In this document: piece after piece, positions 21,673 to 35,089 of the stretch
Position numbering within the stretch: the stretch's first letter is position 1
Layout: every line of letters starts with the position of its first letter
NCBI GenBank assembly: GCA_947095585.1
Contig: OX352766.1
Span: forward strand, 21,380,939 to 21,444,938
Reading direction: 5' to 3'
From: Nephrocerus scutellatus
Taxonomy: Eukaryota; Arthropoda; Insecta; Diptera; Pipunculidae
DNA: 64,000 bases
The notes under the pieces: model-generated
Databases searched by the model: none
Told to the model about the DNA's origin: nothing
What the model saw: the letters and a program-made list of their open reading frames with translations, nothing else
Position numbers and translations under genes: made by a program

Positions 21673-23010
21673 AAGATTCAACTTTGTCCCTATAACGTTG
21701 CATACATATGTTAAGTTGAATATTATATGTATACCTACAGCGTCATGCATAACCTAACAATACATGATTTGAAATGATTTAATAGTGCGCCTTGAAATTA
21801 CCCCCTGTTTCCACTAATAATAAAATAATAAAAATTACCCGCTGTTTCCACTAATAATAATAATTTTGCGCAATAATTTGCGTTTGTGTAGAAAATGAAT
21901 AAGTTAACGATTCAAAGATATTTAATCTTAAATGGGGAAAATTATTTTATTATAGACGACCATACCATTATATTAATCATTACAATAATATTATATTCAG
22001 TATTGTTATTTTGTAGTAAGAAAATATATGACTGATGAATATACTATATTTATCACCACTCAATAATTATAGACGGATTTTATTTGCCGAGGAACAACAA
22101 CAATTGCACTGTCGAATTCCTTCTTTGGAATTGTGAAAACCTGCTGTTTAGCTGGTTTTGACATTCGAATTCCGAACTAGCTTGGCAAATAAAATACAGC
22201 TTATAAATTTGAATTTTTTAAATTTCTTCAGGCGCCTATTCTGTCCTTCGGTTTCTAATATATATTTCAGTATATAGCTGTATTTTTTTGAAAAACACAA
22301 TTCTAATTATTATGCTATTCAAATGTCCCCAACAACCAGCCAAAATTCCCTTGCAGAAGAAATGTAAAAACAATCGCATAGAAAAATCTCACCAAAAGCG
22401 TTGCAAGACAGGCATTGGCTGCAAAATCTTCCCACACCAAACAGATCTACTTTTCTAATGACTTGCACAGCGGTATAATTCCAAAGCCTATGGAGATGTA
22501 AACGCCTATCGCCATATTGTAATATGAATTTTTGGTATACATTTGCAATTACCCTCTGGAAAAAATGCATAAATACATTCAAAAAATTCACGCGACATAA
22601 TGTCTACCTCGATTTTTTTTTACTGTGGCCGTGTTTTTTTTTTATGTCAGAGTAATCGGATAATTAATTTAAATGTCAAAATTTAGATCTGTTTTTTTTT
22701 TTCATTCTACGAGAAAAAAAAACATTTCTCTGTGTCGTTTTTATATACTCCAATAATTCTGGGATATGATCTTTTTACTCTGAAAAAAGATTCAGAGTAT
22801 TTTTTGACAAACGTAGTTGTTTGTTTCTTTATCAATGAGACTACTACGGAGCAATTAGGGGAAAATAAAGCTTTTTTCTGATACTAAAAAAACACACAGA
22901 TAATTTTTTTGATCTGACAGATCTGGTCAGAGAAAATAATGTACTTTTATTCACTTTGTGTACAGCGGTACAACTAGTAACTAGTAACTAGTTTGAAATA
23001 TATAAATCAA
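21673..23010. other. AT-rich spacer, no gene seen
   Basis: Contains poly-T runs and short self-complementary pieces (TTTTTACTCTGAAAAAAGATTCAGAGTATTT region near 22770). A 90-codon frame at 22319-22591 on the minus strand has no recognisable domain and is not called. Confidence 0.4.
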
Positions 23011-23752
23011 CTAGCTGTTCCCGGGCGCTTTGCTACCCGCACACATGAACCCACGGGGTGACGGGAGTACTATAGTCTATAACTTTCCCTCACCTGATAA
23101 TAATTTACGTTGACATTTTTTTAAAAATACTTTTGTAAATCTCATGTTAAAATTTTATCTTTCTCCCCTTCCGTCTATATCTATAACTTTCCCCTACCGG
23201 CCAATAATACATCTTAAAAATTTCATAAAATTCAGTTTAAAATGTGGTTGATATTAACATTTTACATTCCCTGTGTGTAAAATAAAATAACTGCTAATCA
23301 AACAAATGCAGTTTTCGTGACTCATGTGTATAATATAAAAACAGTTATTTTGTGTAATAACGTTTTTTTTACGATTAATTGTAAATTTTAATTTTAATTT
23401 GGCGTCCTACGTTGTATTCTTGCGCGTGTTGTAATGAAACTAAATAAATGTCAAAAATAGCGGTTTTACCACCTACTATCTTGAAAACAGCGCCACCTAA
23501 CGGGCCCAAATTTCACAAAAACCCAAATAGCAACGAAACAAACATATAGTTAAGATCTGAAGTTCCTAAGATGCTTCTTTGCTGAGAAACAAAAAAACCG
23601 TTATATTTTGACAACAGTGCTACTTAGAGAGTTCAAACCAAAACAAAAACCCAAACCGCTAAAATCCTAATCTATGGTTTCAGCTTCCTGCGATGTCTGG
23701 TTCCTGAGAAAGGCAATCTCAAAAAATACAGACACCATTTTTATATATTAGA
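23011..23752 (-). mobile_element. Non-autonomous Helitron-type element (742 bp)
   Basis: Read on the minus strand it starts TCTAATATATAAAAATGG and ends GCGCCCGGGAACAGCTAG, with a GC-rich potential hairpin just before CTAG. It lies between A and T, the insertion context of Helitrons, which start TC, end CTRR and make no target duplication. It encodes nothing and would depend on an autonomous partner. Confidence 0.7.
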
Positions 23753-23820
23753 TTTTATTTTTCCAAATGCCAACCCTGGTGTCAAAAATTAAACTTTGGT
23801 TTTTCTATTTGCTATTTTCT

Positions 23821-24316
23821 ATCATGTGAACATTGGAGAAAGACCCTTACTGTAGAACGATTTTTTTCTTAGAATATACCCAAAAATCATTTCCCAAATT
23901 AATGAGCACGAATAAGGGGACACCCTATATACACACAAAACTATCAACATTTATGCTTAGCGCTTAATTCGAAAAAAATTTGTTCAAGAAAGTCTAGACT
24001 TATTCTGTCAAAAGAACACAGTTAATTTCAACATTTCTATTTGCAACTGATGCCATGACATACACGTCTTTGTTGACGTCTTTTTTTATGACTTGTCTAG
24101 CATGAAAAAACCTATAACAAGAAAAACCCAAAAATATAAAATTATCAGGAAATAGCAATCTATGAGTGTATGAACATACCTACATATGCCTGTAAATACT
24201 ATACAACACTACAGACTCGCTGAAGGTTTTATGCCTGGGGTTTTAAGTTTGGTATTGTTATATATGTACCTACTCGTATACAAATAAACATACGACATAT
24301 GTAGGTTTAATATCAA
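23821..24316. repeat. Duplicated block, copy A
   Basis: Essentially identical to 25716-26211 (offset 1895). Both copies run straight into the 180-bp satellite with the same variant first unit, so block and satellite edge were duplicated together. Confidence 0.92.
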
Positions 24317-25052
24317 CACCTCCAAATTGACGAATTTCATGAAAATAACAAAAGTTTAAACCGATGCACAAATGCCTCTTCCCTTCTGCATTGTAATCTA
24401 ACAAACTCTATTCGATAGATTATTCCTTTAGGAAGACACAGGTGTAGGTCAATATAGTGAGACATCTCTGGGAACTGGCCAATCCGCTTGACAGAGAACC
24501 ACCAAATTGACGAATTTCATGAAAATAACAAAAGTTCAAACCGATGCACAAAAATGCCTCATCCCCTCTGCATTCTAATCTAACAAACTCTATTCTATAG
24601 ATTATTCCTTTAGGAAGACACAGGTGTAGGTCAATATAGTGAGACATCTCTGGGAACTGGCCAATCCGCTTGACAGAGAACCACCAAATTGACGAATTTC
24701 ATGAAAATAACAAAAGTTCAAACCGATGCACAAATGCCTCATCCCCTCTGCATTCTAATCTAACAAACTCTATTCGATAGATTATTCCTTTAGGAAGACA
24801 CAGGTGTAGGTCAATATAGTGAGACATCTCTGGGAACTGGCCAATCCGCTTGACAGTGAACCACCAAATTGACGAATTTCATGAAAATAACAAAAGTTCA
24901 AACCGATGCACAAATGCCTCTTCCCCTCTGCATTGTAATCTAACAAACTGTATTCGATAGATTATTCCTTTAGGAAGACACAGGTGTAGGTCAATATAGT
25001 GAGACATCTCTGGGAACTGGCCAATTCGCTTGACAGAGAACCTCCAAATTGA
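24317..25052. repeat. 180-bp satellite, minor cluster (about 4 units)
   Basis: The units carry private variants (ACAAAAATGCC, TCTATAGATT, GACAGTGAACC) that match main-array units at 27119-27660. This cluster is therefore a copy of the array start lacking about four units. It ends at the inverted-repeat arm with the AAGACC tract. Confidence 0.93.
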
Positions 25053-25468
25053 CTAGTGATGAGCAAACGCAAGACCAAGACCATTTCATCTCGGTCTTGG
25101 TCTTGGTCTTGCAAGTCGAGTCTTGGTCTTGGTCTTGCATTCGTACCATTAGTCTTAGTCTTGGTCTTGGTCTTGCAGCCTGAGTCTTGGTCTTGGTCTT
25201 GCGGTCTTGCAGAATAAAGTAATTTTGAACAATAACTATATAAGTATGTATAAAGGGTTGTATGTATGTACATATTTTTGTTCTAGCATAATTGTGGAAC
25301 ACCTTACTCAATTTTAACTAAAGTTGTTAGTTGGTATACATAAAATACACCGCTATCATCTCTATTAGTGCTGGTGGGGAGGGGAATATATGCAAAAATA
25401 ATCTAGAACCATGTTAGTCCGATGTTATCTCATAGTTTTTGGGATCGCTGATATTATTAGTGGCAGTT
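24862..25468. repeat. Right arm of the 607-bp inverted repeat
   Basis: Reverse complement of 21066-21672, ending TTATTAGTGGCAGTT. It includes the last satellite unit of the minor cluster and the AAGACC tract (25064-25212). Confidence 0.9.
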
Positions 25469-25509
25469 AGACATCTATATTTTCTCTAGGATTACACGTA
25501 AAATAATAT

Positions 25510-25760
25510 ATTTGTATTACTGTTACGTTCATAATAAAAAATAGAAAAACGTTATGTTTATTACGCATTTTCTGGAGAAAATTGACGTCAAAATCAAAAA
25601 ATATAATGGGGAAGAAAACTGGAACAGGCATTGAACTTGAATATCTGAAGACTTAAACAAGATAACAACTTAACTTTGGTGCACCAAAGTAAGCTTTTTC
25701 TTATATCCCCGATAAATCATGTGAACATTGGAGAAAGACCCTTACTGTAGAACGATTTTT
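25510..25760. repeat. Dispersed repeat shared with 46150-46390
   Basis: Shares in order TTACGTTCATAATAAAAAAT-like sequence, CATTTTCTGGAGAAAAT, GAAAACTGGAACAGGCAT, AGTAAGCTTTTTCTTA and ACATTGGAGAAAGACCCTTA with 46150-46390. Non-coding; class unknown. Confidence 0.75.
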
Positions 25761-26211
25761 TTCTTAGAATATACCCAAAAATCATTTCCCAAATTAATGA
25801 GCACGAATAAGGGGACACCCTATATACACACAAAACTATCAACATTTATGCTTAGCGCTTAATTCGAAAAAAATTTGTTCAAGAAAGTCTAGACTTATTC
25901 TGTCAAAAGAACACAGTTAATTTCAACATTTCTATTTGCAACTGATGCCATGACATACACGTCTTTGTTGACGTCTTTTTTTATGACTTGTCTAGCATGA
26001 AAAAACCTATAACAAGAAAAACCCAAAAATATAAAATTATCAGGAAATAGCAATCTATGAGTGTATGAACATACCTACATATGCCTGTAAATACTATACA
26101 ACACTACAGACTCGCTGAAGGTTTTATGCCTGGGGTTTTAAGTTTGGTATTGTTATATATGTACCTACTCGTATACAAATAAACATACGACATATGTAGG
26201 TTTAATATCAA
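25716..26211. repeat. Duplicated block, copy B
   Basis: Second copy of 23821-24316, leading into the main satellite array. No gene seen. Confidence 0.92.
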
Positions 26212-29200
26212 CACCTCCAAATTGACGAATTTCATGAAAATAACAAAAGTTTAAACCGATGCACAAATGCCTCTTCCCTTCTGCATTGTAATCTAACAAA
26301 CTCTATTCGATAGATTATTCCTTTAGGAAGACACAGGTGTAGGTCAATATAGTGAGACATCTCTGGGAACTGGCCAATCCGCTTGACAGAGAACCACCAA
26401 ATTGACGAATTTCATGAAAATAACAAAAGTTCAAACCGATGCACAAATGCCTCATCCCCTCTGCATTGTAATCTAACAAACTCTATTCGATAGATTATTC
26501 CTTTAGGAAGACACAGGTGTAGGTCAATATAGTGAGACATCTCTGGGAACTGGCCAATCCGCTTGACAGAGAACCTCCAAATTGACGAATTTCATGAAAA
26601 TAACAAAAGTTCAAACCGATGCACAAATGCCTCATCCCCTCTGCATTCTAATCTAACAAACTCTATTCGATAGATTATTCCTTTAGGAAGACACAGGTGT
26701 AGGTCAATATAGTGAGACATCTCTGGGAACTGGCCAATCCGCTTGACAGAGAACCTCCAAATTGACGAATTTCATGAAAATAACAAAAGTTCAAACCGAT
26801 GCACAAATGCCTCATCCCCTCTGCATTCTAATCTAACAAACTCTATTCGATAGATTATTCCTTTAGGAAGACACAGGTGTAGGTCAATATAGTGAGACAT
26901 CTCTGGGAACTGGCCAATCCGCTTGACAGAGAACCTCCAAATTGACGAATTTCATGAAAATAACAAAAGTTCAAACCGATGCACAAATGCCTCATCCCCT
27001 CTGCATTCTAATCTAACAAACTCTATTCGATAGATTATTCCTTTAGGAAGACACAGGTGTAGGTCAATATAGTGAGACATCTCTGGGAACTGGCCAATCC
27101 GCTTGACAGAGAACCACCAAATTGACGAATTTCATGAAAATAACAAAAGTTCAAACCGATGCACAAAAATGCCTCATCCCCTCTGCATTCTAATCTAACA
27201 AACTCTATTCTATAGATTATTCCTTTAGGAAGACACAGGTGTAGGTCAATATAGTGAGACATCTCTGGGAACTGGCCAATCCGCTTGACAGAGAACCACC
27301 AAATTGACGAATTTCATGAAAATAACAAAAGTTCAAACCGATGCACAAATGCCTCATCCCCTCTGCATTCTAATCTAACAAACTCTATTCGATAGATTAT
27401 TCCTTTAGGAAGACACAGGTGTAGGTCAATATAGTGAGACATCTCTGGGAACTGGCCAATCCGCTTGACAGTGAACCACCAAATTGACGAATTTCATGAA
27501 AATAACAAAAGTTCAAACCGATGCACAAATGCCTCTTCCCCTCTGCATTGTAATCTAACAAACTGTATTCGATAGATTATTCCTTTAGGAAGACACAGGT
27601 GTAGGTCAATATAGTGAGACATCTCTGGGAACTGGCCAATCCGCTTTGCAGAGAACCTCCAAATTGACGAATTTCATGAAAATAACAAAAGTTCAAACCG
27701 ATGCACAAATGCCTCTTCCCCTCTGCATTCTAATCTAACAAACTGTATTCGATAGATTATTCCTTTAGGAAGACACTGGTGTAGGTCAATATAGTGAGAC
27801 ATCTCTGGGAACTGGCCAATCCGCTTGACAGAGAACCACCAAATTGACGAATTTCATGAAAATAACAAAAGTTCAAACCGATGCACAAATGCCTCATCCC
27901 CTCTGCATTCTAATCTAACAAACTCTATTCGATAGATTATTCCTTTAGGAAGACACAGGTGTAGGTCAATATAGTGAGACATCTCTGGGAACTGGCCAAT
28001 CCGCTTGACAGAGAACCACCAAATTGACGAATTTCATGAAAATAACAAAAGTTCAAACCGATGCACAAATGCCTCTTCCCCTCTGCATTGTAATCTAACA
28101 AACTGTATTCGATAGATTATTCCTTTAGGAAGACACAGGTGTAGGTCAATATAGTGAGACATCTCTGGGAACTGGCCAATCCGCTTGACAGAGAACCACC
28201 AAATTGACGAATTTCATGAAAATAACAAAAGTTCAAACCGATGCACAAATGCCTCTTCCCCTCTGCATTGTAATCTAACAAACTGTATTCGATAGATTAT
28301 TCCTTTAGGAAGACACAGGTGTGGGTCAATATAGTGAGAAATCTCTGGGAACTGGCCAATCCGCTTGACAGAGAACCACCAAATTGACGAATTTCATGAA
28401 AATAACAAAAGTTCAAACCGATGCACAAATGCCTCTTCCCCTCTGCATTGTAATCTAACAAACTGTATTCGATAGATTATTCCTTTAGGAAGACACAGGT
28501 GTAGGTCAATATAGTGAGACATCTCTGGGAACTGGCCAATCCGCTTGACAGAGAACCACCAAATTGACGAATTTCATGAAAATAACAAAAGTTCAAACCG
28601 ATGCACAAATGCCTCTTCCCCTCTGCATTGTAATCTAACAAACTGTATTCGATAGATTATTCCTTTAGGAAGACACAGGTGTAGGTCAATATAGTGAGAC
28701 ATCTCTGGGAACTGGCCAATCCGCTTGACAGAGAACCACCAAATTGACGAATTTCATGAAAATAACAAAAGTTCAAACCGATGCACAAATGCCTCTTCCC
28801 CTCTGCATTGTAATCTAACAAACTCTATTCGATAGATTATTCCTTTAGGAAGACACGGGTGTGGGTCAATATAGTGAGACATCTCTGGGAACTGGCCAAT
28901 CCGCTTTGCAGAGAACCTCCAAATTGACGAATTTCATGAAAATAACAAAAGTTCAAACCGATGCACAAATGCCTCTTCCCCTCTGCATTGTAATCTAACA
29001 AACTGTATTCGATAGATTATTCCTTTAGGAAGACACTGGTGTAGGTCAATATAGTGAGACATCTCTGGGAACTGGCCAATCCGCTTGACAGAGAACCACC
29101 AAATTGACGAATTTCATGAAAATAACAAAAGTTCAAACCGATGCACAAATGCCTCTTCCCCTCTGCATTGTAATCTAACAAACTCTATTCGATAGATTAT

Positions 29201-32200
29201 TCCTTTAGGAAGACACGGGTGTGGGTCAATATAGTGAGACATCTCTGGGAACTGGCCAATCCGCTTTGCAGAGAACCTCCAAATTGACGAATTTCATGAA
29301 AATAACAAAAGTTCAAACCGATGCACAAATGCCTCTTCCCCTCTGCATTGTAATCTAACAAACTGTATTCGATAGATTATTCCTTTAGGAAGACACTGGT
29401 GTAGGTCAATATAGTGAGACATCTCTGGGAACTGGCCAATCCGCTTGACAGAGAACCACCAAATTGACGAATTTCATGAAAATAACAAAAGTTCAAACCG
29501 ATGCACAAATGCCTCATCCCCTCTGCATTCTAATCTAACAAACTCTATTCGATAGATTATTCCTTTAGGAAGACACAGGTGTAGGTCAATATAGTGAGAC
29601 ATCTCTGGGAACTGGCCAATCCGCTTGACAGAGAACCACCAAATTGACGAATTTCATGAAAATAACAAAAGTTCAAACCGATGCACAAATGCCTCTTCCC
29701 CTCTGCATTGTAATCTAACAAACTGTATTCGATAGATTATTCCTTTAGGAAGACACAGGTGTAGGTCAATATAGTGAGACATCTCTGGGAACTGGCCAAT
29801 CCGCTTGACAGAGAACCTCCAAATTGACGAATTTCATGAAAATAACAAAAGTTCAAACCGATGCACAAATGCCTCTTCCCCTCTGCATTGTAATCTAACA
29901 AACTCTATTCGATAGATTATTCCTTTGGGAAGACACAGGTGTAGGTCAATATAGTGAGACATCTCTGGGAACTGGCCAATCCGCTTGACAGAGAACCTCC
30001 AAATTGACGAATTTCATGAAAATAACAAAAGTTCAAACCGATGCACAAATGCCTCATCCCCTCTGCATTCTAATCTAACAAACTCTATTCGATAGATTAT
30101 TCCTTTAGGAAGACACAGGTGTAGGTCAATATAGTGAGACATCTCTGGGAACTGGCCAATCCGCTTGACAGAGAACCTCCAAATTGACGAATTTCATGAA
30201 AATAACAAAAGTTCAAACCGATGCACAAATGCCTCATCCCCTCTGCATTCTAATCTAACAAACTCTATTCGATAGATTATTCCTTTAGGAAGACACAGGT
30301 GTAGGTCAATATAGTGAGACATCTCTGGGAACTGGCCAATCCGCTTGACAGAGAACCTCCAAATTGACGAATTTCATGAAAATAACAAAAGTTCAAACCG
30401 ATGCACAAATGCCTCTTCCACTCTGCATTGTAATCTAACAAACTGTATTCGATAGATTATTCCTTTAGGAAGACACTGGTGTAGGTCAATATAGTGAGAC
30501 ATCTCTGGGAACTGGCCAATCCGCTTGACAGAGAACCACCAAATTGACGAATTTCATGAAAATAACAAAAGTTCAAACCGATGCACAAATGACTCATCCC
30601 CTCTGCATTCTAATCTAACAAACTCTATTCGATAGATTATTCCTTTAGGAAGACACAGGTGTAGGTCAATATAGTGAGACATCTCTGGGAACTGGCCAAT
30701 CCGCTTGACAGAGAACTTCCAAATTGACGAATTTCATGAAAATAACAAAAGTTCAAACCGATGCACAAATGCCTCTTCCCCTCTGCATTGTAATCTAACA
30801 AACTGTATTCGATAGATTATTCCTTTAGGAAGACACAGGTGTAGGTCAATATAGTGAGACATCTCTGGGAACTGGCCAATCCGCTTGACAGAGAACCACC
30901 AAATTGACGAATTTCATGAAAATAACAAAAGTTCAAACCGATGCACAAATGCCTCATCCCCTCTGCATTCTAATCTAACAAACTCTATTCGATAGATTAT
31001 TCCTTTAGGAAGACACAGGTGTAGGTCAATATAGTGAGACATCTCTGGGAACTGGCCAATCCGCTTGACAGTGAACCACCAAATTGACGAATTTCATGAA
31101 AATAACAAAAGTTCAAACCGATGCACAAATGCCTCTTCCCCTCTGCATTGTAATCTAACAAACTGTATTCGATAGATTATTCCTTTAGGAAGACACAGGT
31201 GTAGGTCAATATAGTGAGACATCTCTGGGAACTGGCCAATCCGCTTTGCAGAGAACCTCCAAATTGACGAATTTCATGAAAATAACAAAAGTTCAAACCG
31301 ATGCACAAATGCCTCTTCCCCTCTGCATTCTAATCTAACAAACTGTATTCGATAGATTATTCCTTTAGGAAGACACTGGTGTAGGTCAATATAGTGAGAC
31401 ATCTCTGGGAACTGGCCAATCCGCTTGACAGAGAACCACCAAATTGACGAATTTCATGAAAATAACAAAAGTTCAAACCGATGCACAAATGCCTCATCCC
31501 CTCTGCATTCTAATCTAACAAACTCTATTCGATAGATTATTCCTTTAGGAAGACACAGGTGTAGGTCAATATAGTGAGACATCTCTGGGAACTGGCCAAT
31601 CCGCTTGACAGAGAACCACCAAATTGACGAATTTCATGAAAATAACAAAAGTTCAAACCGATGCACAAATGCCTCTTCCCCTCTGCATTGTAATCTAACA
31701 AACTGTATTCGATAGATTATTCCTTTAGGAAGACACAGGTGTAGGTCAATATAGTGAGACATCTCTGGGAACTGGCCAATCCGCTTGACAGAGAACCACC
31801 AAATTGACGAATTTCATGAAAATAACAAAAGTTCAAACCGATGCACAAATGCCTCTTCCCCTCTGCATTGTAATCTAACAAACTGTATTCGATAGATTAT
31901 TCCTTTAGGAAGACACAGGTGTGGGTCAATATAGTGAGAAATCTCTGGGAACTGGCCAATCCGCTTGACAGAGAACCACCAAATTGACGAATTTCATGAA
32001 AATAACAAAAGTTCAAACCGATGCACAAATGCCTCTTCCCCTCTGCATTGTAATCTAACAAACTGTATTCGATAGATTATTCCTTTAGGAAGACACAGGT
32101 GTAGGTCAATATAGTGAGACATCTCTGGGAACTGGCCAATCCGCTTGACAGAGAACCACCAAATTGACGAATTTCATGAAAATAACAAAAGTTCAAACCG

Positions 32201-34860
32201 ATGCACAAATGCCTCTTCCCCTCTGCATTGTAATCTAACAAACTGTATTCGATAGATTATTCCTTTAGGAAGACACAGGTGTAGGTCAATATAGTGAGAC
32301 ATCTCTGGGAACTGGCCAATCCGCTTGACAGAGAACCACCAAATTGACGAATTTCATGAAAATAACAAAAGTTCAAACCGATGCACAAATGCCTCTTCCC
32401 CTCTGCATTGTAATCTAACAAACTCTATTCGATAGATTATTCCTTTAGGAAGACACGGGTGTGGGTCAATATAGTGAGACATCTCTGGGAACTGGCCAAT
32501 CCGCTTTGCAGAGAACCTCCAAATTGACGAATTTCATGAAAATAACAAAAGTTCAAACCGATGCACAAATGCCTCTTCCCCTCTGCATTGTAATCTAACA
32601 AACTGTATTCGATAGATTATTCCTTTAGGAAGACACGGGTGTGGGTCAATATAGTGAGACATCTCTGGGAACTGGCCAATCCGCTTTGCAGAGAACCTCC
32701 AAATTGACGAATTTCATGAAAATAACAAAAGTTCAAACCGATGCACAAATGCCTCATCCCCTCTGCATTCTAATCTAACAAACTCTATTCGATAGATTAT
32801 TCCTTTAGGAAGACACAGGTGTAGGTCAATATAGTGAGACATCTCTGGGAACTGGCCAATCCGCTTGACAGAGAACCTCCAAATTGACGAATTTCATGAA
32901 AATAACAAAAGTTCAAACCGATGCACAAATGCCTCATCCCCTCTGCATTCTAATCTAACAAACTCTATTCGATAGATTATTCCTTTAGGAAGACACAGGT
33001 GTAGGTCAATATAGTGAGACATCTCTGGGAACTGGCCAATCCGCTTGACAGAAAACCTCCAAATTGACGAATTTCATGAAAATAACAAAAGTTCAAACCG
33101 ATGCACAAATGCCTCATCCCCTCTGCATTCTAATCTAACAAACTCTATTCGATAGATTATTCCTTTAGGAAGACACAGGTGTAGGTCAATATAGTGAGAC
33201 ATCTCTGGGAACTGGCCAATCCGCTTGACAGAGAACCACCAAATTGACGAATTTCATGAAAATAACAAAAGTTCAAACCGATGCACAAATGACTCATCCC
33301 CTCTGCATTCTAATCTAACAAACTCTATTCGATAGATTATTCCTTTAGGAAGACACAGGTGTAGGTCAATATAGTGAGACATCTCTGGGAACTGGCCAAT
33401 CCGCTTGACAGAGAACCACCAAATTGACGAATTTCATGAAAATAACAAAAGTTCAAACCGATGCACAAATGCCTCATCCCCTCTGCATTCTAATCTAACA
33501 AACTCTATTCGATAGATTATTCCTTTAGGAAGACACAGGTGTAGGTCAATATAGTGAGACATCTCTGGGAACTGGCCAATCCGCTTGACAGAGAACCTCC
33601 AAATTGACGAATTTCATGAAAATAACAAAAGTTCAAACCGATGCACAAATGCCTCTTCCCCTCTGCATTGTAATCTAACAAACTCTATTCGATAGATTAT
33701 TCCTTTGGGAAGACACAGGTGTAGGTCAATATAGTGAGACATCTCTGGGAACTGGCCAATCCGCTTGACAGAGAACCTCCAAATTGACGAATTTCATGAA
33801 AATAACAAAAGTTCAAACCGATGCACAAATGCCTCATCCCCTCTGCATTCTAATCTAACAAACTCTATTCGATAGATTATTCCTTTAGGAAGACACAGGT
33901 GTAGGTCAATATAGTGAGACATCTCTGGGAACTGGCCAATCCGCTTGACAGAGAACCTCCAAATTGACGAATTTCATGAAAATAACAAAAGTTCAAACCG
34001 ATGCACAAATGCCTCTTCCCCTCTGCATTGTAATCTAACAAACTCTATTCGATAGATTATTCCTTTTGAAAGACACAGGTGTGGGTCAATATAGTGAGAC
34101 ATCTCTGGGAACTGGCCAATCCGCTTGACAGAGAACCGCCAAATCGACGAATTTCATGAAAATAACAAAAGTTCAAACCGATGCACAAATGCCTCATCCC
34201 CTCTGCATTCTAATCTAACAAACTCTATTCGATAGATTATTCCTTTAGGAAGACACAGGTGTAGGTCAATATAGTGAGACATCTCTGGGAACTGGCCAAT
34301 CCGCTTGACAGAGAACTTCCAAATTGACGAATTTCATGAAAATAACAAAAGTTCAAACCGATGCACAAATGACTCATCCCCTCTGCATTCTAATCTAACA
34401 AACTCTATTCGATAGATTATTCCTTTAGGAAGACACAGGTGTAGGTCAATATAGTGAGACATCTCTGGGAACTGGCCAATCCGCTTGACAGAGAACCACC
34501 AAATTGACGAATTTCATGAAAATAACAAAAGTTCAAACCGATGCACAAATGCCTCATCCCCTCTGCATTCTAATCTAACAAACTCTATTCGATAGATTAT
34601 TCCTTTAGGAAGACACAGGTGTAGGTCAATATAGTGAGACATCTCTGGGAACTGGCCAATCCGCTTGACAGAGAACCTCCAAATTGACGAATTTCATGAA
34701 AATAACAAAAGTTCAAACCGATGCACAAATGCCTCATCCCCTCTGCATTGTAATCTAACAAACTCTATTCGATAGATTATTCCTTTAGGAAGACACAGGT
34801 GTGGGTCAATTTAGTGAGACATATATGTGAGCTTGTTAATCTGTTTTACAGCGAACCTCT
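26212..34860. repeat. 180-bp satellite, main array (about 48 units)
   Basis: Head-to-tail units of exactly 180 bp, apart from one unit near 27166 with two extra A. The unit runs CCTCCAAATTGACGAATTTC ... AACAAACTCTATTCGATAG ... GGAAGACACAGGTGTAGG ... CGCTTGACAGAGAA. Units differ at a few diagnostic sites (CATTCTA/CATTGTA, CATCCCC/CTTCCCC, GACAG/TTGCAG, ACAGG/ACTGG/ACGGG). The final unit decays from about 34810. Every unit carries stop codons, so frames through it are not genes. The array is longer than any gene-like feature here and might be larger in the real genome. Confidence 0.97.
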
Positions 34861-35050
34861 AAATTCAAAATAACAAATGTTATTTTTACCAATACATATG
34901 CAGGCTGTATACATATGAGATTCTGTTAATTTTGTTATTTGTTAAAAACTTCACATGCGTGATTATTTCACTAATTATTTTTTAATTTCAGAAATACTTT
35001 CCTTTTCCAGTTATTAGAATTTATTTTCAGAAAAAGTTTTCCTTTCAATC
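34861..35050. other. Edge between satellite and LINE
   Basis: AT-rich sequence with weak satellite traces at its start (CAGCGAACCTCTAAATTCA). No gene seen. Confidence 0.4.
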
Positions 35051-35089
35051 AGCCCTATAAAATGGGGAAAAATCAAAAAGGAAGGAAAA

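Noticed and set aside
22319..22591. 90-codon minus-strand ORF
   Set aside because: Isolated, no domain, in AT-rich spacer DNA.
24420..34860. ORFs of 75-106 codons in the satellite clusters
   Set aside because: They are produced by the 180-bp repeat, end at a stop in every unit and change with single-base variants. No sign of protein selection.
26212..34860. Regular repeat array as a possible CRISPR locus
   Set aside because: Units are contiguous 180-bp repeats with no spacers, in a eukaryotic transposon context.
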